Positions 47,090 to 59,730 of a DNA stretch of 64,000 nt are shown piece after piece. The notes under the pieces were generated by a model. That model had not been told where the DNA came from, did not search any database, and saw only the letters and a list, made by a program, of their open reading frames with translations. Each line of letters begins with the position of its first letter. The stretch's first letter is position 1. Source of the DNA: Forficula auricularia (Eukaryota > Arthropoda > Insecta > Dermaptera > Forficulidae); contig JALMQS010000847.1 in assembly GCA_024734495.1 (NCBI GenBank), positions 186,001 through 250,000 of the forward strand. The letters run 5' to 3'. A program made the position numbers and the translations under genes.

Positions 47090-48072
47090 ATGCCCCTCTA
47101 AGTTTCCTTGCAAGTTTTGAAATTGTCGTTTTGAAAACTGCAAGTTTAACAATAGCATTTTTTCTATAAAGAGTTATTTTATCAATAGATATAGATATAA
47201 TTCGTCATTTCATTTTTCTCTTTCCTGCTTCTATTTACAGCGTTCAATTTAACAATCCAAACTCTTGAATTCTCACGACGAACCCGTTTGATTTTCATGC
47301 TTGGTAGTGGTAAATTATTTTTAAACATATAATATTTATAATTATGATCATTTCATGAAAACAAAACAAAAGACTATATTTATTTTATTTTCACCCCTAA
47401 TATAGGTATGCAATATATCACTTGCTCTACTTACCCTATTTAATTCTAAGGGTTGCTTAAAAAAGGAAATAATCTCACCCTCGAGTGTTTTTTGTTGTTA
47501 CTGCTTTGCAATGGGGGGTAAATTCATTATTAATTTGAGGGAACTTTTGAGGGGGAATATTTAAAAAGAGGATGTCACACAAATATTCATTGTCTCTTGA
47601 AAATTTTTTCTTTCCATTATTCTCTTAACTCTTTCTATTTTCAAAAAATTTAGATTAAAAATGCATTGTAATAATAGACTACAATAGAAATTAACCATTT
47701 ATAAATTAGCCGTTTTTCCTTGTATTTTTATTTAAAGTTCATTTAATTGTTTATACTATGTCATCAGGGGAGGCCCAAGCCTGCGGATGTATTCTTTAAA
47801 TAAACATAAATGTTTCTTTTTTTTTTATTTATTAATTCCCATCGGAAATGTTTCTATTTTAACAAATGTCAATTAATGGTAATTCAGTTTTTTTTTTTTG
47901 TTTTATTTCATTTTACTTTTTTTTTGTGTCAACTGTTTTTTTTTCTGTAATATTGGATTTTCACTAAAATGACTTCATTTTCAAAATCCAGGTTGAGTTA
48001 TACAGGGTGGGGCATAGAGTTCTACCACATTTTGAAGAGGTAAAATGAAAAAATTTAACTGTAAAGAATAAA

Positions 48073-48240
48073 ATTTTTTTTTTTTATTTATTTATTGTCA
48101 CCGGGAACAAAGCCCATTTAGACAGCACATCAGTAAAGCGTTAGTAGGATTAGTGAGGGAGCCGAGTTTTAGCCCGTAGAAATTTTATATGCTAGCCAGG
48201 ATCGAACCCCGGCCTTCCGCTCCAACATTATATCAGACAT
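48073..48240 (-). mobile_element. SINE-like retroposon with B box and A-rich tail
   Basis: On the - strand GGTTCGATCC (48198-48208) is a near-consensus RNA polymerase III B box, followed by a body ending GGTGACAATAAATAAATAAA and poly(A). The A box side is truncated or diverged at a family B-like G tract. Confidence 0.45.
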
Positions 48241-48244
48241 GAAA

Positions 48245-48392
48245 AAAAGGGGGGGGGGGGTCAAAAATGAAAATTCTAGCCATTTCGACCAAACTATGTT
48301 CACCAAATTTGGTTGAGTTTGGTTGAAAGAGCTAGAATTTTCATTCTTGACCCTTCCCCCATTTTGGGTGGCTAGTTTTTGCATTTCTGACT
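48245..48392. repeat. Family B-like hairpin piece
   Basis: GTCAAAAATGAAAATTCTAG and its inverse CTAGAATTTTCATTCTTGAC flank ACCAAATTTGGT. The outer left side is a G run of 11. Confidence 0.55.
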
Positions 48393-48799
48393 TGTTTGTA
48401 TCTCCAAAACTAAGAACTGAAAATATTCTACCCGTAAAACTTTAAAAAACATTTAAAAATGCATAAAAAATCGAATTGTCAAATGGGGATCTATCGATGG
48501 ATTGTAACTAATGGGATGTATTTTGGCACACATTTTATTAAATAAACTGAACCTCTCCTCTTAGTTTCAACTTCTTACTCAAAACTTTCGTTGACAAAAA
48601 TTGTCATCTCATTGTCTTGAAATTTTGTTATTATTTCTTCTAATTTTTATCCTTACACAACGTAAACTGTATTGATGTCATTCCTTTCACATGACCCATC
48701 TTCAAAAATAATTTTACAAGAAAATTATTATTCTACTTTTATAATTATACTCTTAATTTTCTTAAAAATCCAGTTACACTATTAATTCCACTGACCAAT

Positions 48800-49290
48800 A
48801 TCTATCGTAAATTTGCCACCGATATCACATTCTGCATTTAATGCATATTTCGATTGTACATTACAAGTGGTAAGTGGCTATTTGGCATGTGCCTGCTCTT
48901 GTTACCCTTGTTCATACGGACAATGCGTGGCTGTTAGGACTGTCCTCACAGATGGGCCACGGATCGAAACAAACATGAAACAGACCTCAAAGGGCAGAAG
49001 ACTAGAGTACTAGGTGCCGTGGGGGGAATCAAAGGGACCGGAAAAATCAATCCACTTTTCGGGGGAACAAGTTTATCTCTTACAGCTTCAGGAAAAGTGC
49101 CCAAGTGGAAGAAAATTCAATTCGCAACGAACCTGACTCACTTTGGAATAAAAGAAGCCGAGCTTATTACACATTGTAGGTACTTGGAAATCACAGTGAA
49201 TTCAAATCATTTTTTTTTAGGACTTCGAAAAAAAATCAACTGGTGTTTTCACCACACGACTTTCACATTTTCGAAATTCGAAACTTAAGC
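48800..49290. other. GC-elevated stretch with unrecognised ORFs
   Basis: Two consecutive + ORFs (48813-49013 and 49019-49288) and a - ORF (49217-49462) cover a stretch of higher GC than the flanks. None has a domain I recognise. It may be a conserved non-coding element or an unrecognised exon. Confidence 0.25.
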
Positions 49291-49975
49291 TCGATATAGG
49301 CCAGAAGGAGTACAGCAAGTAGCTCTGAGACTTATTGTTGCGAAACGCAGGGGGCACATACGTACGCACTGACCAACGGATTTTTGACCTCTGGAGACCA
49401 CAATTTCTGGTTTGATGTCCTAAACCCGATTTCCAACTATTAAGGGCATCGATTCCTTCCACCTAGAAGTTACAAAATGAAATTAACTTTTTTCATCTCT
49501 GAGAAACAACCTCTCAAAGAGGACCCAAACAGGCCATCGAAATACTTCCTCATTATATTCTATGAATATAAATGTAAGAAAAAAACTTGTTCATATTGCG
49601 TTAATCATTATATTAAATTGGACAGAATAGAAAAGAAATTAATGAACTCGTTCATTTGCCAATATTATCTCTTTTGTTATCTAATTTGCTCCTCTGTGGA
49701 AAATGAAAAGAACAATTGGCCAGCCGATTAATCGCTGATTTGTTGTCACTAAATCTGCAAACAAAAACGCCTCTGGGATGATTGGTGTTGTCATTTTCTC
49801 ATTAGCAAGATTGTTCGATTAATTGATTTTTCTTTCAACATCTGTTCCCGTCGACAAATAAAATGTTAATTGCCCTAGTGTTAATTAACAAGATTTGAAA
49901 AGATAATTTCGATTAGGAAAGGTTAGGTCCCTTGCATCTTTGGAACACCTCAGCAGGAATTCTCCCTCTTTGGTT

Positions 49976-50945
49976 TTTAACCGACTTCAAAAAAGGAGGA
50001 TGTTATCAATTCGACTGATTTTTTTTTTGTATCTATGTTATTCGATTTCTTCGCCAATTGTGAATCGATTTTGACGATTTTTTTTGCATTGCGTTCAGTC
50101 TAGTTCTCGATTGGTCCCGTTTTTTTCATTGGTATTGGATCTTTTTTGCTATGGATGTTCACGCATAACTTCTTTGTTTTTGGACCGATTTCGATGATTC
50201 TTTTTTTATTGGAAAGGGGATACCTTAGAGGTGGTCCCATATTAAGTTGGTCAAGTTCTGATATGATCAATGAGAAAATAAAATATCCAAATAATCGAAA
50301 TTATAATAAATAAAATCTTTTATAAAAAAAAATCTTTTATAAAAAAAAAATCAATCTTAAAACGTTCATTTAAAACCCGCTAACGTTTCGAGATAATTTC
50401 TCTATTTATCAATTGAATTTTATTATCAATTTCTGATTCCTTCGCCCGAATCTTTCTTTCTCTTACGAGATGCATGCAAGGTATTATATTAAGTCACTAT
50501 TAATAACATCACTAAAAAGAAAAAAAGAAAAATAATTTTTAGAAAACAAAACCGACTTCAAAAAAATTAAATGCAACAAATAAAATAATAAAAATTCAAA
50601 AATCAAATATAATTCACTAAAAGGTATAAAATAATTATCTAATTTAGTTACAACTAAACGACGAAATTATTACATGAAATCGCTTTTTCAAGTCGGTGTC
50701 AAATAAACTATTTAAGCGAGCTTACACGATGATGTCTTCATTACCCGCCAAATGTACTAAGATCCGCCGAGTGCGATTCATAAAATGTATATGTTTGGCA
50801 CCGACTTCAAAAAATGATTTCATGTAATAATTTCATCGTTTAGTTAGTTGTAACTAAACTAGATAATTATTTTATACCTTTTAGTGCATTTTATTTGATT
50901 TTTGAGTTCTTATTATTTTATTTTATTTTTTTGAAGTCTATTTTT
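49976..50945. mobile_element. Repeat with ACCGACTTCAAAAAA blocks and foldback
   Basis: AACCGACTTCAAAAAAGGAG occurs at 49979, AACCGACTTCAAAAAAATTA at 50549, and CACCGACTTCAAAAAATGAT at 50799. The segment 50551-50700 is the inverted copy of 50800-50938. The block is a widespread insect repeat; its class is not settled here. Confidence 0.6.
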
Positions 50946-51354
50946 TTTCTGATTAATCTTCGCCTCTGTTTCCTTATCTTTTTGCAATTCATCAAATCTT
51001 CCTGTTGAAAAACTTAACGCTTTTCCTGATGAGTGAGTGAGTCTTCGCCCTCAGCCCCGGGGCACGTGTCTCATGCAGCCGGCCCCTTGTAGGGGCGGGG
51101 CCGAAGCAGGTGGCCCCACGTGTTGTTTTTTGACACGGGGCTCTCAACCCCCACCTTATAGATACTTTATGCTCATTATATAGTCCCTGTCTTCGTTACC
51201 AAAAAGAAAATAAAAAAATTGAATCACTTTTCATTAGAATTCGTTTTTTATATTTCCTTTATTTGGTACACTCCAACCTGCCATATGGGACAATTTTACT
51301 TCATACGAACAATCTAAACTCGCTTTAATTCAATCCAAAAAAATGAATCTACTA

Positions 51355-52210
51355 AAAAATAAACTGATGTGGCCATCCACATGACTTTACCAACACCTGG
51401 GTCCTCTCTTATAATTAATATTGAATTAAAATAATTTATAATTATTTACGAAAGAAGCCCCCCCCCCCCTCTCTTAATTTTGCGTCCATTATCAATTAAT
51501 ATAATTTTCTTTTAATTATGAGACTATTTTATTAGAAATAACAGCTTTCTTCGATTTTTGTTTGTAAATATTTGTTACACCCCCCCCCCCTCCTTTTTTT
51601 TATCTCTATTATCAATTTCACATAGTGAATCATTTTCATAAGGTTATATATGGTGCAAATGCGAATTTTCGTACAAATCGATTAAAGGGTCTACCATCTA
51701 CAACTTATATGGATAGTTTTAATTTTTGAACCCCCCAATTTTGACCCACTAATAAAATAATAACTCTTTTTTTATTATAGGTTCATTTGATAGTATATTT
51801 CATTTTTCTTGTTTTTTTACTTTGAAAATATTATAATTTTAATTTTACCCCCCCCCCCCCGCGCAATTTTGGGTTCGATTTCTAACCAAAATCTCTTAAT
51901 CTCAATACACCAAAACTACATGTGAAATTTAGTTTTGATATTCATACTAGTTTTTGAGCTAGTGCTTCCACAAAAATTTGGTAACACACTAACAGACATA
52001 TTGACAAAATAATTAATATCTCGAAAAATATAATTTTTTCGATATTCACTTATTAGGGCTTTTTTGTAGACCGAAATGCCATGGCTTCGTCCAATTTTTT
52101 TAATCAAAATAGTTTCAGCCGTTTTTGAGAAAAAAAAAAATAAGCAAAAAACCTCTTTTTTTCATGCACGATTACAATGCTTGACCATAACCTCTATGGT
52201 AAAGTAAAAA
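51355..52210 (-). mobile_element. Family B element, - orientation, expanded
   Basis: Left end AACTGATGTGGCCATCCACA, right end GCACGATTACAATGCTTGAC, then CTCTATGGTAAAGTAA. It is about 280 bp longer than other copies and contains three separate C tracts (near 51461, 51581 and 51848), suggesting internal duplication or nested copies. Confidence 0.65.
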
Positions 52211-52319
52211 AAATAATTAAAAGTTTCAATAATGCAGGTGTAGTTGAAAATATTTCAATCTGCTATTGCTATCGAACAGTTTGGTTCATTATTCATCTTG
52301 ACTGAATTATTTATTCATT

Positions 52320-52530
52320 GGCCAAGGTTCGCGTTAACCCGATCGCTGGAATCCCTTTCTGCTGTGAACAAGTGTCCTTTAATGACTCCTCCGGCTCAGG
52401 TGGCTGCTGCATTCATTATTCGCCCCCTAGGGACTTGCGGGGATGTGATTTGCCATCGTAATCTAGTTTCGCGTCTGCCCCTACGGGTTGGGGCGACTCG
52501 GAGGACCTCCACCCTTTGGGATTAGACCAG
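52320..52530. other. GC-rich single-copy-looking island
   Basis: Elevated GC with CCTCCGGCTCAGGTGGCTGC and CCCCTACGGGTTGGGGCG. ORF 52244-52525 has no recognisable domain. Candidate regulatory sequence. Confidence 0.3.
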
Positions 52531-53124
52531 ACAATCACTAGTTCTAGTACTATGTATTAATCTCGGCAGTTTGCTGGCTTATAAATTCGACTTCCTTCAC
52601 AGAAACGTACTTTTCTATTCCAAGAGGCGAGCTAATTTTCACTTTTGTGTTCTATGGTCTCTGCACGGTTACACGGCACCATTAAATCCATCCTGCAGAT
52701 GACAGCTGAAAATAGAGCAAACAGACTCAAACAGAATTGTGATATCAAAAGGGATGAGAGCTCATTTAGACCACTTTCATGGTCTTTTATCTTTATTTCG
52801 ATTAAGCCTTTTGATGTCACTTATTATCCGAATGATATATCCCATGGTTAAGATGATCATTTGATGCTTTTCATCAAAACAGACTGGTACCTCGATGAAG
52901 AAAATGAACTCATAGCTTCCTCACCCGGAACTTTTTTTTTACTTAATTTTTTTAATGTAGATTTTTTATCAAACCTTCCATACCGTTCTGCTTGGGATTT
53001 TAGTCTCTCCCTAAAGAGTTATTGGCTAGTAAAATTGGTGAATTAAGATTCCAGCAAGGTTAAGTTAGTATACTGGATCACTTGGGCAAAGACGAAGGGG
53101 AGCTTCTTAATTAAGGTGAGCCTG

Positions 53125-53235
53125 AGAAGTGGCACTCAGATTGACGCTTTCAGCCGCTAATTGGCGCCTAATTGAAAAAAGTCCCCTCTAGACGCTGCTG
53201 TTTAATGACTCCTTCAGCAAAGATGGAGAGTGAAA
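53125..53235. promoter_or_regulatory. Compact island with TAATTG and TTGGCGCC sites
   Basis: CCGCTAATTGGCGCCTAATT contains two TAATTG homeodomain cores arranged around TTGGCGCC, an E2F-like site. It is repeat-free and GC-elevated. Enhancer is an inference. Confidence 0.35.
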
Positions 53236-53310
53236 ATTTGTTGGAATTTATCATTGATAGCTGGGAACAATTTTTATAAAGAGTTATTCATATGTATACA
53301 TATATACCAG

Positions 53311-53419
53311 CGGTTCCGGGGTAGGGTGAATCGGGGAATGGAGGGGTTTTAGTCGGTAGGAGTCCGACACTACCCATGAAGAGGTGTCCATGACGGATTT
53401 CCCCTCCAAAAAAAAAAAA
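53311..53419 (+). mobile_element. Retroposed 3' fragment with poly(A) and 14-bp target duplication
   Basis: The body GGTTCCGGGGTAGGGTGAAT...GATTTCCCCTCC ends in about 12 A. TACATATATACCAG flanks it at 53297-53310 and 53420-53433, a perfect 14-bp duplication. It is likely the 3' tail of a LINE or a SINE. Confidence 0.75.
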
Positions 53420-53430
53420 TACATATATAC

Positions 53431-54115
53431 CAGGGGTGGCCAAGCTCTTGATAGTCAGAGCCATTTTTCAAAATTTGAAATGTTTCGCGAGCCACAATTA
53501 AATACGTATTTAAAAGGTATGCAAAAAAGATAATAATTTTTTTTTTTTTACAGAAATTATATTTATTGAAAACATAAATAAAAGTACAAAATATGTGTAT
53601 TGAATTTAAATATTAAAAATTAAACACATTTATTTCACTTCTCTTGATAATTCTTTAAAATTTGGTGAATAATTCGTCACAGCACTTCTCAGTAATTCTT
53701 TGAGATGCTGGTTAGTTAATACTGATCGGTGTTTGGATTTCACGAATTTTAAAATGGAATAAAATGATTCACATAAGTACGTTGTTCCGAATATTGAAAT
53801 AATTCGACAACACCCTTTTTTAATTCAGGATACTTCGATTCTGGTACAAATTTCCAAAATTCGGTAATCGACTTATATTTTAATTGTAGAGCTTGATCTT
53901 CTTCTATTAATTATAATTCTCCAGATGCTTTTTGGGTCATAATTATAGTACTGGAAATGGAAAACTCACCTTGAAGTATGTTAATTTCAAATGGATTCAG
54001 AAAAAAATCTAGAGACGATTTAAAATATTTCAAGTCTTGAAATCTATATCGAGAGCCACAAATAATCCTTCAAAGAGCCGCATGTGGCTCGCGAGCCGCA
54101 GGTTGGCCACTTCTG
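53431..54115 (-). mobile_element. hAT element with 8-bp target duplication
   Basis: Ends CAGGGGTGGCCAAGCTC and GGTTGGCCACTTCTG, with CGAGCC/GGCTCGCGAGCC subterminal blocks. ATATATAC at 53423-53430 and at 54116-54123 is a perfect 8-bp duplication, the hAT hallmark. The interior holds a decayed transposase on the - strand. Confidence 0.85.
53640..53970 (-). pseudogene. hAT transposase C-terminus, frameshifted
   Basis: Reading the - strand: ITEFWKFVPESKYPELKK in one frame, then, after a frameshift near 53805, FGTTYLCESFYS and KSKHRSVLTNQHLKELL in another. These are the conserved FGTTYLCE...R-x-L-T-x2-HL blocks of the hAT dimerisation domain. A stop near 53908 breaks the upstream part. Clearly inactive. 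Confidence 0.8.
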
Positions 54116-54442
54116 ATATATACACTTCAATGTCATGCGGGCTATACGCGAAATGACGTTGGATTGTAGCTAAATGGATCACATCTTTTTCTCTCTGGGT
54201 CTAGACTTAAGACTCCGCAGACTCCAATAGCGTCATCCGCAGTAGTCTCGCGATAAATATATTTTTCAAATAAGCGCGGTCAGAACAATTTTCATTGATA
54301 TATCAATTATTCTTTGATATATTAATGAGAAAAATTATAAAATTTATATATACACTTCGTCTCTAGATTAGATTTGCATTATTTTCAATAAAAATATTTT
54401 CCGTTTCATAAATCCTAATAAATGCATGGCATGGCTTTAAAT

Positions 54443-55054
54443 CAGGGATGTCCAAACTTTCGCCTTAGACAGGCCACTTTTGAAGAAAAAAAATTGTCTA
54501 GGACCACGGATAAAATATTATAATTCTATTGATATTTGTTATTCAAAAAAAATAGTTAATAATGTAGAAATAAGAACTTTATTTTTTTAGATCATATAGT
54601 GAGCTTCTAATTTTACTTTTCGTAAATTTAATACTTGAAAATAGCTTCTCGTATATGTAAATACATACGTACATACTTACAAAAAGTGATATTATGTATT
54701 TGTATTTGTTTATATTTTTTCCTGGCTAGATAATTAAAAGACAATATTAAATTTTTCTTTCAGATCGGTATCTATTGTTTTAGATTCTAAAACATTCATT
54801 CAGAAAGTTTTCAATTAGAAAATGTATTTCTAATGAAAATGGAGTCTAAATTAAACCAAAATTATGATTATTTTTTCAGAAATCTTGAAATCTAGTTCCA
54901 GATTCAAAATTTAAAATTAGCACTTTTATTTTTCGAAAACTTCACAGTAGATTTTCAGATTTCTTATTTTAGAGAAAAAAAATTATCAGGCCAAATTGTT
55001 GTGTGTTTTAATGAATTTTATGACTTTATATTGGGCACGGGTTGGACAGCCCTG
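54443..55054. mobile_element. hAT-like element with near-perfect 8-bp duplication
   Basis: Ends CAGGGATGTCCAAAC and GGTTGGACAGCCCTG. Flanks are CTTTAAAT (54435-54442) and GTTTAAAT (55055-55062), 7 of 8 identical. The left part is related to 11890-11986 in inverse orientation. Confidence 0.75.
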
Positions 55055-55084
55055 GTTTAAATCGAATGGAGAAGGATATGAGGA

Positions 55085-55368
55085 ATGACAATTTATTTTT
55101 TAAATGGGCCACGGATATAATATCCCTGACTATCCATTATCTATTGACATGTAAGAACGTGCAAAGATCTAAAAGACAAGGCCTGACTAGTTTTAGTCCA
55201 AGAGTGAAATGATCAATTAATTGTGTTTGTTCTAGAAAACCCCAATTCCTAGTCTCCTTGTTTGTACTAGATGATATAACTATAGACTTGGTTAGTGTCG
55301 TAGCATATAAATTACTGAAATAATAAATATTTCAGAAAATGAAAATATGAGAAGAAGAAGAATTTACA
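55085..55368 (+). mobile_element. Fragment related to the 11602 hAT element, inverted
   Basis: From CCACGGATATAATAT through CAAAGATCTAAAAGACAAG, GAAAACCCCAATTCC and TATAGACTTGGTTAGTGTCG to GAGAAGAAGAA, this is the reverse complement of about 11660-11930. Both ends are truncated. Confidence 0.65.
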
Positions 55369-56213
55369 ATATTCGAAACTTCATTATTTTTTTATCTTAT
55401 ATTATAGTTAGTATAATTTGCTTTTAGTGAATTTTATTCTTAGAAAAAGGTACACGTATTATACAAATGTACATTCATATTTCGAAAAAGGGAATAAATA
55501 TATCTCTACATATAAATCTCAATGTTTTAAGAAGCGGCCCTGCTTTAAATTATCACCTTAGTAGATAGCGCAATAATCTGTTTCATTGTTTTTAAAGTGA
55601 TTTCGTTTTTTATTTTTCCCCGGGTGCAAAAGCGGATTAAATTTACTACATAAAATTTCTATTTAAAAAAATGTCAATTAATATTGAATAATAAACGAGA
55701 CTAATCAAATATTGGGGTGCATGTCAAATGCTCTCGGCTCCCAAATATTTTCTTTCTCTTTTTCCCTTTGCAATTTGGCCCTTGCTGTGTGACTAGGCAC
55801 TTTTTCCAAACACCTTGTTCGTCGTTTTGGATTTATTTTTTTTCTAACTTTGCTCCCTTCCCTGACTCCACCTACCACTTCGTCTTTTATTCCCGGAGAA
55901 TTGACGAGGGTCTCAGTCCCCCCTAAAACGCCCCTTGATTATTCTTCCATCTGTCTATTCATCTTAGGACCGATATCTAATCCCGTCGACTCATTACTAT
56001 TCTATTCTCAAATGCACCCTCACCACCCAATCTCACTTAGAAAATGCAAAACGAGACAGGCTATTATTTCTAAAATTGAAATTTGTTCTCACCCATCTCT
56101 TTAAAATTATTAGTTGTCACCTATTTAATTATCATAATTATCGAGTGTACAGTTCCAAGACTGGTTTGATTCAACCAACCGCTCTCATCCACTCAACTAC
56201 ATATAACCCATGC

Positions 56214-56340
56214 CAAGGGCGGATCAGGAATTTTTATGGGGGGGGGAGAATGTATATAAGGTGTGATGTATATAAGATCTGCTTTTTATCTCGAAAGTGT
56301 GCCGCGGTCGAATATCCAAGCCAGGGGGGGGGGGGGGCAG

Positions 56341-56371
<31 letters not shown>

Positions 56372-56582
56372 ACTTTATTTTTAATTTTTTTTTTTACAAA
56401 TTTCATATCTCATATTTTAAGTTCATTAAAATTAAAAAAAAATGTTATAAATTCCCTGTCAGTTGCCTGGGCGCCGTTTTTTGGCCTCTGCGTGCGACGC
56501 ACGTGTTGCACTCCCGCCAGGCACGGGCCTCTATGGGGGGGGGGGGGCGGTCGCCCCCTCCGCCCCCCTGGATCCGCCCTTG
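56214..56582. mobile_element. hAT-like MITE with CAAGGGCGGATC ends and 8-bp duplication
   Basis: Termini CAAGGGCGGATC and GATCCGCCCTTG are exact inverses. ACCCATGC flanks both ends (56206-56213, 56583-56590). G runs and a (CA)n run of about 14 units (56340-56368) lie inside. ORFs across it (56076-56384, 56297-56764, 56410-56598) are repeat artefacts. Confidence 0.8.
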
Positions 56583-56910
56583 ACCCATGCCAACTCATTC
56601 ACCTCTCTAAAAGTCCCATATTTTTAATAATAGAAGGAAATACTCCATTCTTTCTCACTTCGCCTTCTAAAATATCTCGTAGCTATCCCAAATGTCTTAA
56701 CGTGTGCCCTTTCTTTCAGCTATTCTCTACCTCAGATTCTTCCACAGTGTTCTCTTTTCTCTAATTTTATCAATAACTTCTTTGTTTATTATAATTCTAT
56801 CCACCCATTTAATCCTTAATTAACAGGCAAGTTTGTTTTGTTTGGTAAAATTATGTAGTGTCAAGATTAATGTTAGGATTTATTTGGACGAGGTGTATTT
56901 GGTATTTTTT

Positions 56911-57240
56911 CGCATTAGATAAAGTAAAAATCGAGAAATGGCTTGCGCCTTTTTTGCCAGGGTAGGCATATCCTTAACTGATATGCTAATTTAGTTGTCT
57001 AAATAGCAGGGGCTCTCATTATCCGAGGTGTGACTATTAAATGGCTGGACTGATGCTACTAGCAAACAGCGAGCGTGCCGCGACAGGTTTGAACATGGTT
57101 GTGTCTGGTGATGCTTCCTTCACCCTCTGCTCGATAGACAAGCCTTCGCTTTGTCTGTAGTAATCGTCTCTACGACACCTGTGCATATAAAGACGCCAAT
57201 CAGTATTTCACACGACGACGCAAAAGGGACTTGAATAAAT
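56911..57240. mobile_element. Possible mariner-like end fragment
   Basis: CGCATTAGATAAAGTAAAAA through GGCTTGCGCC to TCCGAGGTGTGACTATTAAATG is repeated at 61354-61490. The GAGGTGTGACTATTAAATG word followed by GGACTGATGCTA resembles the 5' end of mariner elements. No transposase frame follows. Confidence 0.4.
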
Positions 57241-58458
57241 GAACTCAGCCTTAGAAGGAATTCGAATATGTATAGCCACATATCATTGGGAATAATTAAT
57301 GGAGCTGAAAGGGCCTATGTTGTCCTTAATTTATGTAAAATACCTTTATTAACCTATTTAGAAAAAATATAATTTAAGGAAGTATAAAATATAGTGAATA
57401 AAATTATTACAAAATGTATTTCCCTTATTTGGTTTTATCTTCGATTTCTTACAAAATTCTGGCTCATATTATATTTGAAAAGGGGTCGGTTCGTTGAGCA
57501 ATCAGACCGTTGGGTCCGCTTAATTGGTCTTTTGGTCCTTGTACCCAGAGGGCCATGAAACCCCTGGGCTCGTAAACACGTGCCACTCAGCTTCTAATGA
57601 TCTACCGCCCTTTGAAACGCGCGCGCCATCCTTCTTGTCCAGAGCTTATGAATCATTATATAAATTATACGATCTATTCCATTAGAGTTTATTTTCTCCC
57701 CAATTCATTCAACATATTTACTCATATTTCATCCTATCACTCAACAAATTGGGTTGTTAAACTTTCAAGTATAACAAAAAGGTTTTGATTTTTTTTTGAC
57801 TGAACTTAATTACTCTTTTTTTTTTTATTTAAGTATCATTTTTGTGTGACAAACAACTCATTGAATTTAAAACATTTTTCAAGAATTGAAAAATGATGAT
57901 CTTGAAAATTTTGGGCCAAATTACTAAATTAATTTAAATTATTTCTTTTTAGCTTCCCTGATTAAGTCCTCTAATTGAAAATAAATGAATTTATGTCTTT
58001 ATATGTCAGAAGATATTTACCAAGATCTAAGATTTAACATTTGCCTTCTTTCTTTCTTAGTTTTTATTAAATTCAAATAGTCAGATTTTTTTATTTGAAA
58101 AAATTGCATATATTTTTCATGAAATAAAATTTATAAAACACTCAAACAACCATCGATCGATTTGCCCGATTCGAATCTTCGCAATTATAAAACTATAGAG
58201 TTAAAAATTTTTTATCACAGGTCCTCTACTAACTAGACTTAATTTTACACCATCATTTTTGTTATTATTGTATTTCATCAATAAACTTCATTATTCTATT
58301 TGTACTATAATTTTCACGCCTTACACAATTTATTATCTTCATTTATTTCCTTCATTCCACTCATATCCGAACTCACCAATTTCGTATTATTTTTTGATAA
58401 TTACTCAAAGGTCACAATTATTTTAACTATTATTATCATTTCCGGCCATAATTTGTAT

Positions 58459-58587
58459 TAATTTGAAAGTTTATAATAGGAAAATAAGTACAAGTTTTTA
58501 TGTGTGATTTTTTTATTATGGCTGTTAAATATAAAAATCACACATAAAAACTTATCCTCCTTTATTTCCTATTATAAACTTTCAAAT
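58459..58587. repeat. Foldback of about 130 bp
   Basis: Arms TTTGAAAGTTTATAATAGGA...TTTTTATGTGTGATTTTT, inverted after a loop around GGCTGTTAAAT. Strongly paired, non-coding. Confidence 0.7.
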
Positions 58588-58939
58588 TATTTTAACTTTA
58601 GGAATCAAACGTGGCGTTAAGCGGTGCCAAGGACTAAACAAGTATTAAGGGGCTGGAAATCAAGACTAGTAATGTTGCCTCAAAATCAGAGGGCATCATT
58701 ACTGATTATCATTCTAAGTTAAATGACTTTATGCGCTTAATATTGAAAATAATGACAAACTAAGGTTTGCTTAAGAAATCATTAAAATATCATTAACATA
58801 ATTAAAATTTAACCTTCGAGTGCTCTAACCAGAAAGTTTTTCTGATCACGAATCTCTATAATTCTAAGATTTACATAAATTGTCATGTCAGTTTCAAATG
58901 AATTGATGAATTTGATTTTCTGCTTTGTTGGTTAAAAAT

Positions 58940-59330
58940 AAGTACCAGTTGGGGGCGTGGGGGCAGGCAGTCCCCCGTCTCGTCTGGCCTTTTCATTTCT
59001 TCGTTTAATATAATTTCTTCGAGCGGCTGGCTGACAGCGAAGCTCGACCCTGATGAAATTTTATGAGCCCTGGGCGCCAGGGGCTGTGGGGGTGGCCGCC
59101 CCTTCGGCGCCTACTTGTTGCTCAAGTTGGCGTCAAGTCCAATTTGATTGCGGGTGTCAGTCGCAAAGGAGCCACCCCCGTTTGCCCCCAGTACATTCTG
59201 TACACCCTGTAGCCCTGCTCTCGAGGCGATTAGCACGCCAACCAGCCATTAGCATCGCTTCCGCTTTTATCGCTAGCAAAGACAAACAGCCTAATCGATC
59301 TTGGTTGGTTGGCCCTCCTCCACTTCCCAG
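58940..59330. other. GC-rich island with unrecognised 132-codon ORF
   Basis: The GC-richest stretch of the 36-kb intron outside transposons, starting GGGGGCGTGGGGGCAGGCAG. A + ORF at 59053-59451 (132 residues, proline/serine/leucine-rich) and a - ORF at 59157-59378 overlap. No motif or splice-compatible frame is recognised. It could be a regulatory island 1.4 kb before the 60700 exon. Confidence 0.3.
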
Positions 59331-59730
59331 GCTTGCATCTTCCTCATTACCATTATTATTGTTTTCTCTCAATTCCACTTGGCAACAGATTTCTTTTCTG
59401 AAATTTGTTCCCTCTCCTTCACTTTATCAATTTCATGAACCCCTAATATGATAAACTAGATTGGAAGAAATGACTAGCTTTGACTGTTATCTGTCAATCC
59501 AGGGTTGGGACTAGAAGTATAGGTGTTGAAATCAGTGGTGGTTTTTGTAATGAGGATGATTCAAATGGTTATTTAAATTATAAGGATTTAGGGAAAAGTG
59601 GTATTAATTCAAATAGGTCTGGTTCCTACAAGTTAGTTAATTCAAATATTAATATGTAGGTTTGCATTCATTTTTAGGACCTGGCATTGATTTGTGGAAC
59701 AAGCTATTTATTATTAACATTTAGGGAAAG

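Noticed and set aside
56297..56764. 155-codon + ORF
   Set aside because: Runs through a (CA)n and poly-G MITE and its flank; the His/Thr and Gly runs are repeat translation.
59053..59451. 132-codon + ORF in a GC-rich island
   Set aside because: No motif, low-complexity composition, and the opposite strand is also open; treated as a non-coding island.
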